From positions 62,001 to 126,000 of the forward strand of contig JBFWOJ010000003.1 in assembly GCA_050250575.1 (NCBI GenBank): a DNA stretch of 64,000 nt, read 5' to 3'. This document shows, one piece after another, positions 34,647 to 45,015 of this stretch. Position numbers and translations under genes: made by a program. The first letter of the stretch is position 1. Each line of letters starts with the position of its first letter. The notes beneath the pieces are model-generated. The model was given only the letters and a program-made list of their open reading frames with translations. It searched no databases and was not told where the DNA came from. Origin of the DNA: SHVO01 sp050250575 (lineage in GTDB: Bacteria; Pseudomonadota; Alphaproteobacteria; Rhodospirillales; Rhodospirillaceae).

Positions 34647-35356
34647 TGCCGACACGAGCAATGCTGTTGGCGGCAGGTCTCGGGCAACGCATGCGCCCCG
34701 TGACCGACACCATTCCAAAGCCGCTCGTCCAGGTCGGCGGCAAGACCCTGATCGATTGGACCCTGGATTCTCTGCAACGTGCGGGGATTTTGGAAGCGGT
34801 CGTCAACGTTCACTATCTGGCACCGCTCCTTGTCCGCCATCTCGCGGGCCGATCGGCCCCACGCATTGTCATTTCGGATGAAAGCGACCGGCTTCTGGAT
34901 ACCGGCGGCGGGGTCACCAAGGCTCTGCCCCTTCTCGGCGCTGAAGCGTTCTTTGTCTGCAATTGCGACGCGATCATCGATGGCGCCATAACAGCGCTTC
35001 GCCGTCTTGCGAACGCGTGGAACGATGATCTCGACGTTCTCATGCTCGTTCATCCGCGCGAAAAGGCCTATGGTTTCGACGGTGCGGGAGATTTCTTCGT
35101 CGATCCGGACGGCCGGATGAGACGCCGGGGCACTGCCCCTGCGGCGCCTTACGTTTATGCGGGACTTTTCATCATTCACCCCCGGGCGTTCGCCGAGGCT
35201 CGTGTGGAACCCTTTTCGCTCAATCGGATTTGGGACAAAGCCATTGCGGCCGACCGCATGCGCGGGATCATCCATGACGGCCGGTGGTTCCACGTCGGGA
35301 CGCCGAGCGCGATCGGTGAGACGGAAGCGCTGCTCATGCACGAAGCGGCATTGTGA
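34643..35356 (+). CDS. murU: N-acetylmuramate alpha-1-phosphate uridylyltransferase MurU
   Basis: A 237-residue nucleotidyltransferase: LLAAGLGQRMRPVTDTIPKPLVQVGGK is the signature of sugar-1-phosphate NTP transferases, with metal-binding Asp in CNCDAIID. The ATG at 34643 overlaps the amgK stop (ATGA). The frame is open far upstream, but that part is antisense-like and arginine-rich. Overlap with addB is GTGA. It converts MurNAc-1-P to UDP-MurNAc. Confidence 0.9.
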   Translation: MMPTRAMLLAAGLGQRMRPVTDTIPKPLVQVGGKTLIDWTLDSLQRAGILEAVVNVHYLAPLLVRHLAGRSAPRIVISDESDRLLDTGGGVTKALPLLGAEAFFVCNCDAIIDGAITALRRLANAWNDDLDVLMLVHPREKAYGFDGAGDFFVDPDGRMRRRGTAPAAPYVYAGLFIIHPRAFAEARVEPFSLNRIWDKAIAADRMRGIIHDGRWFHVGTPSAIGETEALLMHEAAL

Positions 35357-38340
35357 CACAGGCGCGGGGCGAGAGCTGGAGGACGCTGGCGGCGGCAAAA
35401 CCGGCGGTCTTCAATATTCCGGCACGCGCTGCCTTTGTCGACGAACTGGCCCGCGGCATCCTTGGCGATGCCGGCGAGGACCCCCTCGCCCTCACGGCCA
35501 TCACCGTCTTGCTTCCGACGCGGCGCGCCTGCCGTTCCCTGCGCGAGGCGTTCCTGCGCTTGAGCGGCGGAAAGCCGGTTCTTCTGCCTCGTCTTCTTCC
35601 ACTGAACGAGCTTGACGAAGAGAACGCCCTATTCTCGGGGTTCGCCGCCGCCGAAACGCTCGAATCGATCCCGCCGTCCATCGCGCCACTGAAACGCCAG
35701 CTTCTTCTTGCCAAGCTCATTCAGGCGAGACAGGTCGCAGGGCGCGCCCCGCATCTCGAGGAGGCCCTAAGGCTTGCGGTTGAACTCGCACGCCTCATCG
35801 ACCAGGTGCAAACGGAGCGCCTGAATTTCGATCGCCTCGCGGACCTGGCGCCGGCGGCGTACGCGGCACACTGGCAAGATACTCTCAGGTTTCTCGAGAT
35901 CGTGACCAAGTTCTGGCCCATGGTTCTCGAAAGCGACGGCACGGTCGATCCTGTGGAGCACCGCAACCGTGTCTTTGCCGCGCAAGCAGCGTCGTGGGCC
36001 GCACGGCCGCCCGGACCTATCATCGCCGCGGGCTCGACGGGCAGCATGCCCGCGACCGCCGACCTGCTGGCCGCCGTCGCCCGCCTCCCGGATGGCTGCG
36101 TGGTGCTGCCCGGGCTCGACCAACGGCTGGAAGACGAAGGTTGGGCCGCCATCGACGAAAGCCATCCGCAATACGGCATGAAGGCGCTTCTCAAGCACAT
36201 CGGATTGTGCCGCGAGGAGGTGCGGCCATGGCCGACGACGCGCGGCGCCGAGACCGCGCGGGAACATCTCGTCACCGAGATGATGCGCCCGGCCGAGACG
36301 ACCGAAATGTGGCGCAGCCTCGACAGTATTCCGCAAGACGCGGTGAAGGACCTCATCCGCATCGACTGCGCCGGCGCGCGGGAGGAAGCCGAAGCGATCG
36401 CACTGATCATGCGTGAAACGCTCGAAGAGGAGGGACGGACGTGTGCCTTGGTGACGCCGGACCGGCGCCTGGCGGAGCGTGTCGGCTTTGAGCTCAAGCG
36501 TTGGAAGATCGACATTGACGATTCCGCGGGCCGCAGCCTGGACAAGACGCCGGTCGGCACGTTCTTGCGCTTGACGGCGGCGATGGTCGCCGAGCAGTTC
36601 GCGCCCGTAGGCACGCTGGCGGCCTGCAAACACCCATTGGCGGCCGCCGGGACGGAAGAAGTCATATTCCGCGGCCTGACCCGAATGGCGGAACGCTTCA
36701 TGCTTCGCGGTCCCCGGCCCGCCGCCGGCCTTGAAGGATTGAGAGAGCTCGCGCGGTCGTTGACCTATCGCCGCGACGAGGTCTCGGATTGGGTGGCGCG
36801 TCTCGACAGGTGCTTTGCGATCTTTGCGCAAGTCATGGAGCGAGACGAGGTCGCGCTCGACGAGGTCCTGACGGCGCATATGGAGGCGGCAGAAGCTTTT
36901 GCGACCACGCCCGAGCTGCCTGGCGCGCTGAGGCTTTGGGCAGGGGACGCGGGCGAAGCGATGGCGGAACTTGCGGCCGAGCTGACGGCGCACGGTGCGA
37001 TCGTCGCGCGCTTTGCGCCTTCGCTTTACCCCAGCGTGCTGGACGCCTTGCTCACTGGGCACGTGGTTCGACCGCGCTTTGGACGACATCCGCGCCTTTC
37101 GATCCTCGGCCCCCTGGAGGCGCGCCTACAGCGGTTCGATACTTTGATCCTGTCCGGACTCAACGAAGGCACCTGGCCGGCCGAAACCCCGGCGGACCCA
37201 TGGATGAGCCGGCCCATGCGGGCGGCGTTCGGCTTGCCCTCTCCGGAGCGGCGTATTGGACTTGCGGCGCATGACCTTGCGGAAGCCTTATGTGCTCCGC
37301 ACGTCATTCTTACGCGCGCGGCAAAAATGGACGGCACTGCGACCGTGCCCTCGCGCTGGCTGATGCGTCTCGAACAAATCATCACCGCCGCAGGGCTGAT
37401 GGAACCTTGGCGAGAGGCCAATAGTCCCTGGCTGGCGTGGGCCGCCGCCCTGACACAGCCGCGCGAGTTTGCGATAGCGAAGCCGCCGGCGCCGCGCCCA
37501 CCCGTTGCCGCGCGGCCGCGAAAGTTATCGGTAACGCAGGTCGAAACGTGGATGCGTGATCCTTATGGGATTTACGCGCGATGCGTTCTGGGCCTCGAGG
37601 CTCTTGCAGACCTCGATCAGGATGCGAGTCTTGCCGACTACGGCTCGCTGACGCACAAGGCCCTTCAGGACTTCATCGCGGTGTATCCGTCGGGCCCTCT
37701 ACCCGATACGGCCCACGAGGAACTGTGCGCGATCGGCCGCAGGCTATTCGACAGCGGCAGCGTACGCCCCGCGGTGATGGCATTCTGGTGGCCGCGATTT
37801 GAGCGGATCGCGACATGGTTCGTCCGGCACGAGCGGTCACGCCGCGCCGGCTTGAAGCGCGCCCACGTCGAGCGGCGGGGGGAGATGACGCTGAGCGCCC
37901 CCGCAGGCCCATTCACCTTGATCGCGAAGGCCGATCGCATCGATGAAACCACGGGCGGGCTTGCGGTCATCGACTATAAGACCGGCGCCGTGCCGAGCGA
38001 CAAAATGGTTCATGCAGGGTTCTCCCCACAGCTTCCGTTGGAGGCGGCGATGGCCCTTGCGGGCGGATTTGCCGATGTACCCCGCGCCGCGGTCGCCGAA
38101 ATCGCCTTTTGGTCGCTGCACGGACGTAAAGATGGCGGCGAGGCCTGCGAAGTGAAAGGTGACGCCGGCGAGTTGGCCGCGCAGGCACGCGAGGGCCTGC
38201 TCAAGCTTATCGCGGCGTTCGATGATCCGAACACGCCTTATGAAGCGCGGCCGAATCCGGACGTCGCGCCTGTCTATAGCGACTACCAGCATCTGGCGCG
38301 CGTCAAAGAGTGGATAACCGCCGGCGAGGAAGAATCGTGA
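35353..38340 (+). CDS. addB: Double-strand break repair protein AddB
   Basis: A 995-residue protein (GTG start overlapping the murU stop). N-terminal degenerate helicase fold without a Walker A motif (AITVLLPTRRACRSLREAFLR). Central helicase-like motifs (LILSGLNEGTWPAETPADPWMSRPMR). C-terminal PD-(D/E)xK nuclease with AVIDYKTGAVPS. This is the alphaproteobacterial AddB type. With AddA it resects double-strand ends to load RecA. Overlaps addA by 4 bp. Confidence 0.95.
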   Translation: MTQARGESWRTLAAAKPAVFNIPARAAFVDELARGILGDAGEDPLALTAITVLLPTRRACRSLREAFLRLSGGKPVLLPRLLPLNELDEENALFSGFAAAETLESIPPSIAPLKRQLLLAKLIQARQVAGRAPHLEEALRLAVELARLIDQVQTERLNFDRLADLAPAAYAAHWQDTLRFLEIVTKFWPMVLESDGTVDPVEHRNRVFAAQAASWAARPPGPIIAAGSTGSMPATADLLAAVARLPDGCVVLPGLDQRLEDEGWAAIDESHPQYGMKALLKHIGLCREEVRPWPTTRGAETAREHLVTEMMRPAETTEMWRSLDSIPQDAVKDLIRIDCAGAREEAEAIALIMRETLEEEGRTCALVTPDRRLAERVGFELKRWKIDIDDSAGRSLDKTPVGTFLRLTAAMVAEQFAPVGTLAACKHPLAAAGTEEVIFRGLTRMAERFMLRGPRPAAGLEGLRELARSLTYRRDEVSDWVARLDRCFAIFAQVMERDEVALDEVLTAHMEAAEAFATTPELPGALRLWAGDAGEAMAELAAELTAHGAIVARFAPSLYPSVLDALLTGHVVRPRFGRHPRLSILGPLEARLQRFDTLILSGLNEGTWPAETPADPWMSRPMRAAFGLPSPERRIGLAAHDLAEALCAPHVILTRAAKMDGTATVPSRWLMRLEQIITAAGLMEPWREANSPWLAWAAALTQPREFAIAKPPAPRPPVAARPRKLSVTQVETWMRDPYGIYARCVLGLEALADLDQDASLADYGSLTHKALQDFIAVYPSGPLPDTAHEELCAIGRRLFDSGSVRPAVMAFWWPRFERIATWFVRHERSRRAGLKRAHVERRGEMTLSAPAGPFTLIAKADRIDETTGGLAVIDYKTGAVPSDKMVHAGFSPQLPLEAAMALAGGFADVPRAAVAEIAFWSLHGRKDGGEACEVKGDAGELAAQAREGLLKLIAAFDDPNTPYEARPNPDVAPVYSDYQHLARVKEWITAGEEES

Positions 38341-41300
38341 CGGCCTCGCCCATCCAGCTCGCCGAGCGAAGCCAGAAGGCCGCCGTGAATCCGGCTGCCA
38401 CTGTCTGGGTGAATGCCTCGGCCGGGTCGGGCAAAACGACGGTGCTTACCAACCGCGTCATGGCGCTGTTGCTGGCCGGAACGCCGCCGCACAAGATTCT
38501 CTGCCTGACATTCACCAAGGCCGCGGCCGCCGAAATGAGCAACCGCATTGGCAAGAAGCTCGCGTCGTGGGTGACGATGGACGAGGACGATCTTGCCAAA
38601 CAATTAGAGAGCCTCCATCCGACGGCCCCCGACCGAGCGCTTCTGGACCGCGCACGCCGCCTGTTTGCGCGTGTCCTCGACGCGCCGGGCGGACTGCAAA
38701 TCTCCACGATCCACGGCTTTTGTCAGTCGCTGCTGCGGCGGTTTCCGCTGGAAGCGGGCGTACCTCCTCATTTCACGGTGATGGATGAGCGCGATTCACG
38801 CGAAACGCTCGCCAAGGCTCAGGAGCTGTGTATTGCGCAAGCGCATCACGGCGGCGACGAGGCGCTGGCCGAGGCCCTCAAACTCATCACGGCGCGCGTG
38901 CACGAGCGGCATTTTGCCGACCTTATGGACGCTCTTGCGGCCTGCCGGACGAAACTGTCGCGCATGTTCGAAGCTCACGGCGGCTTTGAGCCTCTCACCC
39001 AAGCCTTGCGCAAAAAGCTGCGGCTGCCTGCAAGCGCAACCGAGCTGTCATTGCTGACAGAAGCATGCCGCGACGTCGCGTTCGACGTGAGCGCGCTTCA
39101 GCGCGTGTGCGCCGCGCTCGATTCCGGAACGGCGACCGACAGGGACCGTGCGGCCGCTGTGCGGACATGGCTTACCCAACCGGACGCTCGGATCACAAGC
39201 TTCGACGCCTACACCGCGGCGTTCCTGACGCAAGAGGACGAGCCGCGAGCGCGCCTTGCGACAAAAGCCGTCATCACCGCCCTCCCCGATGCGCTGACCA
39301 TCCTTGCGGCGGAGGCGGAGCGGGTACGCGCCGTGCGCATGATGTGCAGGGCCGCGCGCGTGGCCGCCAACACGGAAGCGCTGCTGCGCCTCGGCGCCCG
39401 TATGATCGACATTTACGCGTCGGAGAAATCGCGACGCGGACTGCTGGATTATGACGATTTGATTCAAAAAGCACGGCGCTTGCTGGAGCGCGACGGCGCG
39501 GCCGCCTGGGTGCTGTACAAACTCGACGGCGGGCTGGATCACATTCTCATCGACGAGGCGCAGGATACAAACCCCGACCAGTGGGCCATCGTCGATATCA
39601 TATCGCGTGAGTTTTTCGCCGGGCTAGGCATGCATGAAGACAAGTCGCAGAGCCCGCGGACGATATTTGCCGTCGGCGACCGCAAGCAGTCCATCTACGG
39701 CTTTCAAGGTGCGGCGCCGGACGAGTTCGAGCGGATGAAGCACCTGGTCATGAGCCGTGTGCAGGCGGTCAACCAATCCTGGGACAACCCAACGCTCAAT
39801 GTCTCGTTTCGATCGGTCGACGCCGTCCTCCAGGTGGTCGATCATGTCTTCAACCAAGACGCCGCCCGCGACGGCGTGGCCGACGAAGACGTGACGCATA
39901 TCGCGGCGCGCACAGGCAATGCCGGTCTCGTGGAGCTCTGGCCGGCTATCGAGCCGCGGGCGACCGATAACGTGCCGGCGTGGATGCCGCCGGTCGAACG
40001 CCGCAAGAGCGATTCGCCGCCGAGCCGGTTGGCCGGAGTGCTCGCACGGCGGATCCATCACCTGATCGCCGGCGGGGAGATGCTCGAGTCGCAAGGCCGT
40101 TCGATCAAAGCCGGCGACATCATGGTTCTAGTGCGCCGGCGAACCGCCTTTGTGGAAGACCTTGTGCGCCAACTCAAGACAATGAAGGTACCCGTTGCCG
40201 GTGTCGACCGCATGGTCTTGACCGATCAGATGGCGGTCATGGACCTCATGGCCCTTGGAGAGTTCCTGCTGCTGCCGGAAGACGATCTGACGTTGGCGAC
40301 CGTCTTGAAAGGGCCGCTGATCGATCTTAGCGAGGAAGAACTCTTCACACTCGCCCATGGGCGCGGCGAGAAGCGCCTGTGGGAGGCGCTTTCGACGCAT
40401 GCCGGCAGTTCTTCGCGGTTCGGCGCGGCCCATGCCGCCCTCGCTGATCTCCTCGCAAAGACGGACTACCTGACGCCGGTCGAACTCTACGGGTATGTCC
40501 TCGTGGCCTGTGCCGGCCGCAAAAAGCTACTGACGCGTCTCGGGCTCGACGCGGAAGATCCCATCGATGAGTTCATGACGCTCGCGCTGTCGTATCAGGA
40601 CAGGCATATCCCAACCCTCCAGGGATTCCTGCACTGGCTGTCCGCCGGAGACGCGGAGATCAAACGCGACCTGGAAGGCAGTGGTGGCGATGCGGTGCGT
40701 GTCATCACCGTTCACGGCGCGAAAGGCCTTCAGGCGCCCATCGTCTTCCTGCCCGACACGATGCAGACGCCGACGTTTCAGGATCGGCTGCTGTGGACGA
40801 GGGACGACAAGCCGCTGATGTTGTGGTGCGCCGCGGCGCCTGAAATTGACCCCGTGACACGCGCGGTGCGCGATGAACTCTGCGCCGCGCAGGAGCACGA
40901 GTACCGGCGCCTGCTCTACGTCGCCATGACCCGGGCCGAAGATCGGCTTTATATATGCGGGTGGCAAAATCGACGCGCGCGCGGCACGTGGACCAGCTGG
41001 TACGAAATGGCGCATGCAGGCCTGCGCGCCTCGCCCTTAACAGAAAAGCTCGTGGACCCGTTCCTTGCCCAAACCGGTGCGTTCGGGAGTGCCGAAGTCT
41101 TACGGCTGCAGACCGCGCAGGAGCGGCCACCGCGCGGCACGCCAAAACACGAACGCCGCGCGCCTATACCGCCGCTGCCGGCGTGGACGGCGCGCGACGC
41201 ACCGCCCGAGCTCTCCCCGCCCCGGCCGCTGGCCCCTTCGCGGATCGGCATCGAAGATCCGCCCGCGAATTCACCTGTCGTGGATAAGCGCCAGCGCTTC

Positions 41301-41804
41301 CAGCGCGGCCGAATCATCCACCGCCTCCTCCAGAGCCTTCCCGACCTCGCTCCGGAGCGGCGCCGCGCGGCCGCCGATGCATTCCTCGCGCGGCATTCCT
41401 TGGAACTCGATCCGGATACGCGTACGTCATTGGCGCGCGAGACAATCGCAATTCTGGAACATCCCGATTTTGCCCCGTTGTTCACACCGGGCACGTCGCG
41501 CGCCGAAGTCCCCGTCATCGGGCTATTCGGCCGTTTTGCGCTGTCGGGCCAAGTGGACCGTCTGGCTATCACGGAAAAGGAAGTCTGGATCATCGACTAT
41601 AAGACCAATCGGCCCCCGCCCCGCGCCGCGGTCGATGTGGACAAGAGCTATGTCTACCAGCTGGCAGCGTACCGCCGCGCCCTGCAGGGGATCTATCCGG
41701 GACGTCAGGTCCACTGCGTTCTATTGTGGACCGATGGGCCGTTCTTGCTGGAACTTCCCGCCCAGCAAATGGATGACCTGCTTGCGAGTTCCGGCCTAAT
41801 CTAG
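38337..41804 (+). CDS. addA: Double-strand break repair helicase AddA
   Basis: A 1155-residue UvrD/Rep-type helicase-nuclease. Walker A ASAGSGKTTVLTNRV; motif II LIDEAQDTNPDQW; motif III VGDRKQSIYGFQGA; motif V VRVITVHGAKGLQAPIVFL; motif VI YVAMTRAEDRLY; C-terminal nuclease WIIDYKTNRPPP. The GTG at 38337 overlaps the addB stop (GTGA) and begins VTASPIQLAERSQ, the family start. A 9-residue longer form would overlap addB further. Confidence 0.96.
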   Translation: MTASPIQLAERSQKAAVNPAATVWVNASAGSGKTTVLTNRVMALLLAGTPPHKILCLTFTKAAAAEMSNRIGKKLASWVTMDEDDLAKQLESLHPTAPDRALLDRARRLFARVLDAPGGLQISTIHGFCQSLLRRFPLEAGVPPHFTVMDERDSRETLAKAQELCIAQAHHGGDEALAEALKLITARVHERHFADLMDALAACRTKLSRMFEAHGGFEPLTQALRKKLRLPASATELSLLTEACRDVAFDVSALQRVCAALDSGTATDRDRAAAVRTWLTQPDARITSFDAYTAAFLTQEDEPRARLATKAVITALPDALTILAAEAERVRAVRMMCRAARVAANTEALLRLGARMIDIYASEKSRRGLLDYDDLIQKARRLLERDGAAAWVLYKLDGGLDHILIDEAQDTNPDQWAIVDIISREFFAGLGMHEDKSQSPRTIFAVGDRKQSIYGFQGAAPDEFERMKHLVMSRVQAVNQSWDNPTLNVSFRSVDAVLQVVDHVFNQDAARDGVADEDVTHIAARTGNAGLVELWPAIEPRATDNVPAWMPPVERRKSDSPPSRLAGVLARRIHHLIAGGEMLESQGRSIKAGDIMVLVRRRTAFVEDLVRQLKTMKVPVAGVDRMVLTDQMAVMDLMALGEFLLLPEDDLTLATVLKGPLIDLSEEELFTLAHGRGEKRLWEALSTHAGSSSRFGAAHAALADLLAKTDYLTPVELYGYVLVACAGRKKLLTRLGLDAEDPIDEFMTLALSYQDRHIPTLQGFLHWLSAGDAEIKRDLEGSGGDAVRVITVHGAKGLQAPIVFLPDTMQTPTFQDRLLWTRDDKPLMLWCAAAPEIDPVTRAVRDELCAAQEHEYRRLLYVAMTRAEDRLYICGWQNRRARGTWTSWYEMAHAGLRASPLTEKLVDPFLAQTGAFGSAEVLRLQTAQERPPRGTPKHERRAPIPPLPAWTARDAPPELSPPRPLAPSRIGIEDPPANSPVVDKRQRFQRGRIIHRLLQSLPDLAPERRRAAADAFLARHSLELDPDTRTSLARETIAILEHPDFAPLFTPGTSRAEVPVIGLFGRFALSGQVDRLAITEKEVWIIDYKTNRPPPRAAVDVDKSYVYQLAAYRRALQGIYPGRQVHCVLLWTDGPFLLELPAQQMDDLLASSGLI

Positions 41805-41808
41805 GCGG

Positions 41809-42900
41809 ATGAACACGGCCGCGGCCCAGACACCAAACCTTGCCGACCAGACGCGCAGCGCGGACGGCGTTCTGCTGCGCGAATGTTGGTATTACGCGGC
41901 ACCGTCCCTCGCCCTCAAACGGCGCACCACTATCCACCGCACGCTGTTGGGCGAAGCGGTGCTGCTCGGCCGCGACGCGGACGGCAAAGTATTTGCATTG
42001 CGCGACACATGCCCGCATCGCGGCACGCTTTTGTCAAAAGGGGTCTTCGACGGGCGGGAGGTGCAATGTCCCTATCATGGTTGGCGCTTTGCAACGGACG
42101 GCCAGTGCACGGCCATTCCCTCTCAGCTCGCCGATCAGAAGCCGCAGGCGAAGGACATCCGCGCCCATACCTACCGCCTTGCGGAGCGCGACGGAAATGT
42201 TTGGATCTACATCGGCGCGAAGAAAGACGACCTGCCGCCGGTTCCCGCCGTGCCTGCCGTCGGCGCGCGGTTTCAACTGCATGTGTCTTCGATCTTCGCC
42301 TGCAATATCGACGTGGCCGTTTCCGGGCTCATGGATCCTGCTCACGGCGCTTTCGTCCATCGGTCGGCCATTTGGCGCCGCGCCGACAGCATCTATGCCA
42401 AGGAAAAAGCCTTCTCGCCGCTGCCTGAAGCCGAAGGCCTCGGCTGGCGCATGGACCGGCACCCTGCGTCGCGTAATTCACGGGCCTATAGGCTGTTCCT
42501 GGGCGGTGCGCCGGAAACGGAGATCAGCTACAGAATCCCGGCCACGCGAATCGAGCATGCGCGGACAAAGAAGTATAACTACTGCGGTTTGACGGCGTGT
42601 ACGCCGATCACCGCCGAGCGAACCGAAGTCCACCACGTGATGTACTGGGACGTTCCCGGAGGAGCGATGTTGCGCCCCGTCGTACGCGCGCTCGCGAAGC
42701 GATTCCTGGAGCAAGACCGCCGGGCGGTCATGGCGATGCAGGAAGGCCTCGCGTTCAATCCGCAGACCATGCTGATTCAGGACGCCGACACGCAGACCCG
42801 CTGGTACTTTCGCTTGAAACGGGAGGTCATAGCGGCGCAAGCGGAAGGCCGTGCGCCACGCAATCCTCTCATGCCTGTGATGCTTCGGTGGCGGAGCTGA
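41809..42900 (+). CDS. Rieske non-haem iron oxygenase, large subunit type
   Basis: A 363-residue protein. Rieske [2Fe-2S] ligands C68/H70 (CPHRG) and C87/H90 (CPYHGW). The mononuclear iron site is D176-x2-H179-x4-H184 (LMDPAHGAFVH), exactly the ring-hydroxylating oxygenase spacing with the bridging Asp. Such enzymes oxidise aromatic or lipid-like rings using an external reductase. No reductase or ferredoxin gene is adjacent. It starts 4 bp after addA. Substrate unknown. Confidence 0.9.
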   Translation: MNTAAAQTPNLADQTRSADGVLLRECWYYAAPSLALKRRTTIHRTLLGEAVLLGRDADGKVFALRDTCPHRGTLLSKGVFDGREVQCPYHGWRFATDGQCTAIPSQLADQKPQAKDIRAHTYRLAERDGNVWIYIGAKKDDLPPVPAVPAVGARFQLHVSSIFACNIDVAVSGLMDPAHGAFVHRSAIWRRADSIYAKEKAFSPLPEAEGLGWRMDRHPASRNSRAYRLFLGGAPETEISYRIPATRIEHARTKKYNYCGLTACTPITAERTEVHHVMYWDVPGGAMLRPVVRALAKRFLEQDRRAVMAMQEGLAFNPQTMLIQDADTQTRWYFRLKREVIAAQAEGRAPRNPLMPVMLRWRS

Positions 42901-42993
42901 ATATTCCGCGCGCTTGACGCGTGGGACACCCCTCCCTAGATTCGGCACACCTTTCCTCTCGGGCGCCCCGCGCCGTAAACAAGGATTTCTTCC

Positions 42994-43308
42994 ATGAAAG
43001 ACGTGTCCGACGACTCCTTCGAACAGGACGTGCTGAAGGCCAGCGGGCCTGTGCTTGTCGACTTTTGGGCGGAGTGGTGCGGACCCTGCCGGCAGATCGC
43101 GCCGTCGCTGGAGAAACTGGATAAAGAGCTGTCGGACAAACTGACGTTCACGAAAATCAATATCGACAACAATCCCAACACCCCGACGCAATTCGGCGTA
43201 CGCGGCATTCCGACGCTGATGATCTTCAAGAACGGCCAGGTGGCCGCCACCAAGGTCGGCGCGCTGCCGGAAAGTAAATTGAAGGAATGGATCCAGCAGT
43301 CGCTCTAA
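42994..43308 (+). CDS. trxA: Thioredoxin
   Basis: A 104-residue classical thioredoxin with WAEWCGPCRQ (Cys29, Cys32), the buried Asp23 and cis-Pro in RGIPTLMIFKNG. General cytoplasmic disulfide reductase. A strong terminator follows. Confidence 0.97.
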   Translation: MKDVSDDSFEQDVLKASGPVLVDFWAEWCGPCRQIAPSLEKLDKELSDKLTFTKINIDNNPNTPTQFGVRGIPTLMIFKNGQVAATKVGALPESKLKEWIQQSL

Positions 43309-43327
43309 ACCTGCGGCATTCGCGCGC

Positions 43328-43368
43328 AAAGGCTTCGTCCGGGAACGGACGGGGCCTTTTGCCTTTTT
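43328..43368 (+). terminator. Rho-independent terminator after trxA
   Basis: Stem AAAGGC(43328-43333)...GCCTTT(43354-43359) with an inner stem GTCCG/CGGAC around GGAA, followed by TTTGCCTTTTT. It closes the long plus-strand core block. Confidence 0.88.
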
Positions 43369-43407
43369 AGGCCGGGGCGCTTAAAAGGAGCGGAGGCAGG
43401 GGGCTTC

Positions 43408-44955
43408 ATGACAACGACGACCGGCGGCTACGTGACCGACACGGCCTACGTGGCCGAGTTTTACGGCGATCATGCTCCGTCGCACATGAATCTCATCGCC
43501 GCCGCGAACGGCTACCGCCCGCGTTCCCTATCCGGCGATTTCACCTGGTGCGACTACGGCTGCGGCAACGGGATCACGGCGAACGTCCTGGCCGGCTGCT
43601 TCCCCAACGCCAAATTCTACGGCATCGACTTCCTTCCGGCCCATACGCGCACGGCCGAACTGCTGTCGATGCGCGGGGGGCTGAACAATACGACCTTTAT
43701 CCAGAAGAGTTTCACGGATTTGGGCGAGAAGGAGGTTCCTCCTCTCGACTTCGCCGTCATGCATGGCGTGTTGTCCTGGATCAACGAAGCGACGCGCAAT
43801 GCGGTCCTGGATGATGCCGCGCGCCGTTTGAAGCCCGGCGGCCTGCTCCTGACCGGGACGAACGCCATGCCGGGCTGGGCTGCGAAGCTGCCCTTGCGCA
43901 ACATGGTCTACTCCCTCACCCGCGACGGACAGAACTCGCTGGAACGGGCACAGGTCGGCCTTGACTGGCTCAAGAAGCTGAAGAACGCCAAGGTAAAATA
44001 CTTCCGCGACAACCCGGCCCTCGCCGAAGCGGTGGACGAGCTCGAGCGCCTGGACCTGCGCTACATGGCGCACGAATACTTCAATGAACATCTGAAGGCG
44101 TTTTATTTCGCCGAGCTGAAAGCCATGATGGAAGCCCGCGGCCTTCGTTTCGCCGGCTGTGCGCGGCTGTTCCTGAACATGGTCGACCTTTCGGTCCCCC
44201 AGGCGTTGCAGGACGAGTTCCGCGCCGTCAAGACGCGGGCCGAGCTCGAAGCCAAGCGGGACTTTATCCGGAACGAAACCTTCCGGCGGGATATCTGGAT
44301 CAAAGGCGAACCTCTGAAGAGCGAAGAGGAGTGGTTGGCCGTCAATCAAGATCAGGTCTTTGGAACGCTCGATCCTCTTTCAAAGATCGACCAGTCCGTA
44401 GCTTTTGGCGATATCGAGCTCAGCTACAAGAACGAACCTTTCGCGGCCCTGCTGAAACTCGTCACTCAAAACGCGATCAGCGTACGCGAAATGGAAGCCT
44501 CGCCCGCCTTGGCCGGGCTGTCACCCTGGACCCGGTTCGAGGCCGCCCGATTACTGGCCGCCGGCGGCCAAGTCCTCTCCTTCCCGCATTCCACGCGGGC
44601 GGTCAAAGTGTCCAGGGACGCACGGCTTTCGATGCCGGCCGTCAACCGCGGACTGATCAAGGAGCTGTGCATGTCGGCGCCGAAGATCGCGCTCGCCGCC
44701 CCGAACGCCGGTACCGGCGTGGAAGTGAGCAATATCGACGCCATCCTTCTGCTCGCGCGCTGCGACAAAGGCCGGGAAGCTACAGTCAAAACGGCGGCCA
44801 AGGTATTGGGCGGCGACGCGGGCGATTTTGTCATCGGCAACAAGACGCTGACGCCGCAACAGGCGGAGACCCACCTGAAAGAGCGTTTTTCTGCGCTGGA
44901 AAGCACGATGTTCGATAAGTTCGTGGAGATCGGCGTCATCAGCGTCGAGAATTAA
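43408..44955 (+). CDS. Class I methyltransferase with PKMT-type regulatory domain (protein lysine methyltransferase-like)
   Basis: A 515-residue protein. N-terminal SAM-binding domain with CDYGCGNGITANVLAG (GCGNG at 51-55) and a GIDFLPAHTRTAELL acidic strand. A central regulatory domain (DELERLDLRYMAHEYFNEHLKAFYFAELKAMMEARGL...) and a C-terminal winged-helix-like segment follow. This architecture is that of rickettsial PKMT1/PKMT2, which methylate lysines of an outer-membrane protein. The ortholog's substrate here is unknown. It has its own promoter region after the trxA terminator. Confidence 0.82.
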   Translation: MTTTTGGYVTDTAYVAEFYGDHAPSHMNLIAAANGYRPRSLSGDFTWCDYGCGNGITANVLAGCFPNAKFYGIDFLPAHTRTAELLSMRGGLNNTTFIQKSFTDLGEKEVPPLDFAVMHGVLSWINEATRNAVLDDAARRLKPGGLLLTGTNAMPGWAAKLPLRNMVYSLTRDGQNSLERAQVGLDWLKKLKNAKVKYFRDNPALAEAVDELERLDLRYMAHEYFNEHLKAFYFAELKAMMEARGLRFAGCARLFLNMVDLSVPQALQDEFRAVKTRAELEAKRDFIRNETFRRDIWIKGEPLKSEEEWLAVNQDQVFGTLDPLSKIDQSVAFGDIELSYKNEPFAALLKLVTQNAISVREMEASPALAGLSPWTRFEAARLLAAGGQVLSFPHSTRAVKVSRDARLSMPAVNRGLIKELCMSAPKIALAAPNAGTGVEVSNIDAILLLARCDKGREATVKTAAKVLGGDAGDFVIGNKTLTPQQAETHLKERFSALESTMFDKFVEIGVISVEN

Positions 44956-45015
44956 GCCATTGACGCCGTGCGGCGGCGGGGATTTCCTTAAGGAACTCCA
45001 CAATGGGATGCGCGG

